Positions 53,189 to 54,304 of a DNA stretch of 54,304 nt are shown in pieces; position 1 is the stretch's first letter; every line of letters starts with the position of its first letter. The stretch is from JBGPJM01 sp041485385. GTDB lineage: Bacteria; Planctomycetota; Phycisphaerae; Phycisphaerales; UBA1924. The position numbers were made by a program, and so were the translations under genes. Location of the stretch: NCBI GenBank assembly GCA_041485385.1, contig JBGPJM010000006.1, forward strand, positions 1 through 54,304, written 5' to 3'. The notes below the pieces were generated by a model that saw only the letters and a list, made by a program, of their open reading frames with translations, did not search any database and was not told the origin of the DNA.

Positions 53189-53219
53189 GCCCACCCCTCG
53201 CTTGCGCGTCGGGTTCGTC
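53189..53219 (-). repeat. REP-like 31-bp repeat, copy 3 (inverted)
   Basis: Exact reverse complement of copies 1 and 2, lying 60 bases after the RAYT stop. Confidence 0.8.
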
Positions 53220-53230
53220 ACTACCCGTCA

Positions 53231-54304
53231 CTACCACTCCGGCCCGCCTGAGTACCTTCCGTACACATCCGCCATCGCCTGCACCATCTCGCCGAGCGTG
53301 CAGTTGGCCAGGGCGCCGTCGACGAGCGCGGGCATGACGTTCTCCGCCGTGCGGGCCGATTCGCGGATGCGAGCCAGGGCCCTGGCCACCCCGCCGCTGT
53401 CGCGGCCCTTCTTGAAGGCCGCGAGGCGGGTGCACTGGTCGACCTCGACGGCGTGCGGGATCTGCAGGATGTCGATGGGCCGCTGGTCGGAGCCCTCGTT
53501 GAAGGCGTTGACGCCGACGATGATGCGGTCGTGGGCCTCGCACTCTTCGCTGAAGCGGTAGCTGGCCTCGGCGATCTGGCGGCGGAAGTAGCCGCGGTTG
53601 ATGCCGGCGACGACGGAGCGGCCGTAGGTGCGGGGGGGGCGCGGGGCGTAGGCGGGGTGGGTGGGAGAGGCGTTGAGGCGTGCGGGCGTTGAGGCGTTGA
53701 GTGAAGAGGGGGCGGAATAGCTCCCCATGCGGTCGATCTCGTCGATCAGCGTCAGGGCATCGGCCTCCATCTTGTCGGTGAGGCTCTCGATGAACCACGA
53801 GCCGCCGAGCGGATCGACCGTGCGGGTGACGCCGGTCTCGTAGGCGAGGATCTGCTGGGTCCGCAGCGCCACCAGCGCCGCTTGCTCGGTGGGGAGGCCG
53901 AGGGTCTCGTCCATCGAGTCGGTGTGCAGCGACTGGCACCCGCCCAGCACGCCGGCCATCGCCTGGTAGGCGACGCGCACCACGTTGTTCAGCGGCTGCT
54001 GCTCGGTGAGCGAGCACCCGGCCGTCTGCACGTGCGTCTTCATGAACCAGGAGCGGTCGGTCTTGGCGCCGTAGCGGTCCTTCATCATGCGGGACCAGAT
54101 GCGCCGCGCGGCCCGGAGCTTGCAGATCTCCTCAAAGAACTCGTTGTGGCTGTTGAAGAAGAAGGAGAGGCGCGGGGCGAAGTCGTCGATGTCCAGCCCC
54201 CGCTCCAGGCACGCCTCGACGTACTCCATGCCGTCGCGCAGCGTGAAGGCCAGCTCCTGGATCGCCGTCGAGCCCGCCTCGCGGATGTGGTATCCGCTCA
54301 CCGA
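53231..54304 (-). CDS. B12-dependent acyl-CoA (methylmalonyl-CoA type) mutase large subunit, partial
   Basis: The gene enters from the right edge; the visible ~357 residues are the C-terminal part of the catalytic barrel. Signature stretches are 'SVSGYHIREAGSTAIQELAF' (His of the active site), 'QTAGCSLTEQQPLNNVVRV', 'GGCQSLHTDSMDETLGLPTE' and 'TVDPLGGSWFIESLT'. It ends after 'ADVYGRYSGGPEW' with no cobalamin-binding domain, as in mutases whose B12 domain is a separate subunit. Whether the substrate is methylmalonyl-, isobutyryl- or another acyl-CoA cannot be decided here. A ~30-residue insert ('SSLNASTPARLNASPTHPAY') is unusual for the family. Confidence 0.85.
   Translation of the reverse strand, partial: SVSGYHIREAGSTAIQELAFTLRDGMEYVEACLERGLDIDDFAPRLSFFFNSHNEFFEEICKLRAARRIWSRMMKDRYGAKTDRSWFMKTHVQTAGCSLTEQQPLNNVVRVAYQAMAGVLGGCQSLHTDSMDETLGLPTEQAALVALRTQQILAYETGVTRTVDPLGGSWFIESLTDKMEADALTLIDEIDRMGSYSAPSSLNASTPARLNASPTHPAYAPRPPRTYGRSVVAGINRGYFRRQIAEASYRFSEECEAHDRIIVGVNAFNEGSDQRPIDILQIPHAVEVDQCTRLAAFKKGRDSGGVARALARIRESARTAENVMPALVDGALANCTLGEMVQAMADVYGRYSGGPEW
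53669..53710. repeat. Short tandem repeat inserted in the mutase gene
   Basis: Repeats of GGCGTTGAGGCGTGCGGGCG followed by a GA-rich end. On the coding strand it reads as 'LNASTPARLNAS' in frame. It resembles the repeat plus purine tract within metH. Confidence 0.55.

Larger units (their letters stand above)
52460..53219 (+). mobile_element. RAYT/REP unit
   Basis: The transposase gene lies between two direct repeats on the left and an inverted copy on the right, the usual layout of a REP-associated tyrosine transposase unit. Confidence 0.65.

Overview
The window is about 54 kb of high-GC DNA from a planctomycete, most likely the Phycisphaerae lineage. The evidence is five secreted proteins ending in tandem 'NSQDFFDFLTAFFAGCP' repeats (the GC-type dockerin tail), a DUF1549/DUF1553 cytochrome next to a DUF1501 Tat protein, a prepilin-like protein, a ThuA-like protein and a bactofilin. 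These identifications come from reading motifs; no database search was possible.

Left part (1-18065): a surface/secreted-protein operon (dockerin protein, prepilin-like protein, anchored hypothetical, PSCyt cytochrome, DUF1501 protein), tRNA-Gly, a soluble histidine kinase, a large beta-propeller/di-heme/dockerin protein, tRNA-Asn, and a carbohydrate locus with an unusual papain-protease/GH172 fusion, a dockerin protein and a GH127 enzyme.

Centre (18149-31514, possibly to 33615): a tightly packed, mostly translationally coupled gene cluster that I interpret as an aryl-polyene (xanthomonadin-like) pigment pathway. It encodes an acyl carrier protein, a FabZ-type dehydratase, a LolA-like protein, an LpxL-type acyltransferase, a fused ketosynthase/chain-length-factor protein, a chorismatase (hydroxybenzoate synthase), a flavin-dependent halogenase-type enzyme, an AMP-forming acid ligase, a lipoprotein, an MMPL exporter and a polysaccharide deacetylase. 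A YajG-like lipoprotein and a convergent GT2-DUF2062 glycosyltransferase lie beside it. The logic would be: chorismate to hydroxybenzoate, activation by the ligase, loading on the ACP, extension by the ketosynthase/CLF and dehydratase, possible halogenation, transfer to a lipid, and export to the outer membrane. No ketoreductase, phosphopantetheinyl transferase or thioesterase is seen.

Right part (33832-54304): mainly housekeeping genes (truD, GNAT acetyltransferase, two tandem RRM proteins, an FAH-family hydrolase, smpB, a GGDEF protein, a FecCD permease, an isolated atpC, rpmE, metH, a B12-dependent acyl-CoA mutase large subunit running off the end), mixed with two tandem propeller/dockerin proteins and a bactofilin with a histone-like tail. 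metH carries an apparent one-base frameshift. A REP-associated tyrosine transposase (RAYT) lies between inverted copies of a 31-bp repeat. Short tandem repeats are inserted in frame within linkers of metH and the mutase.
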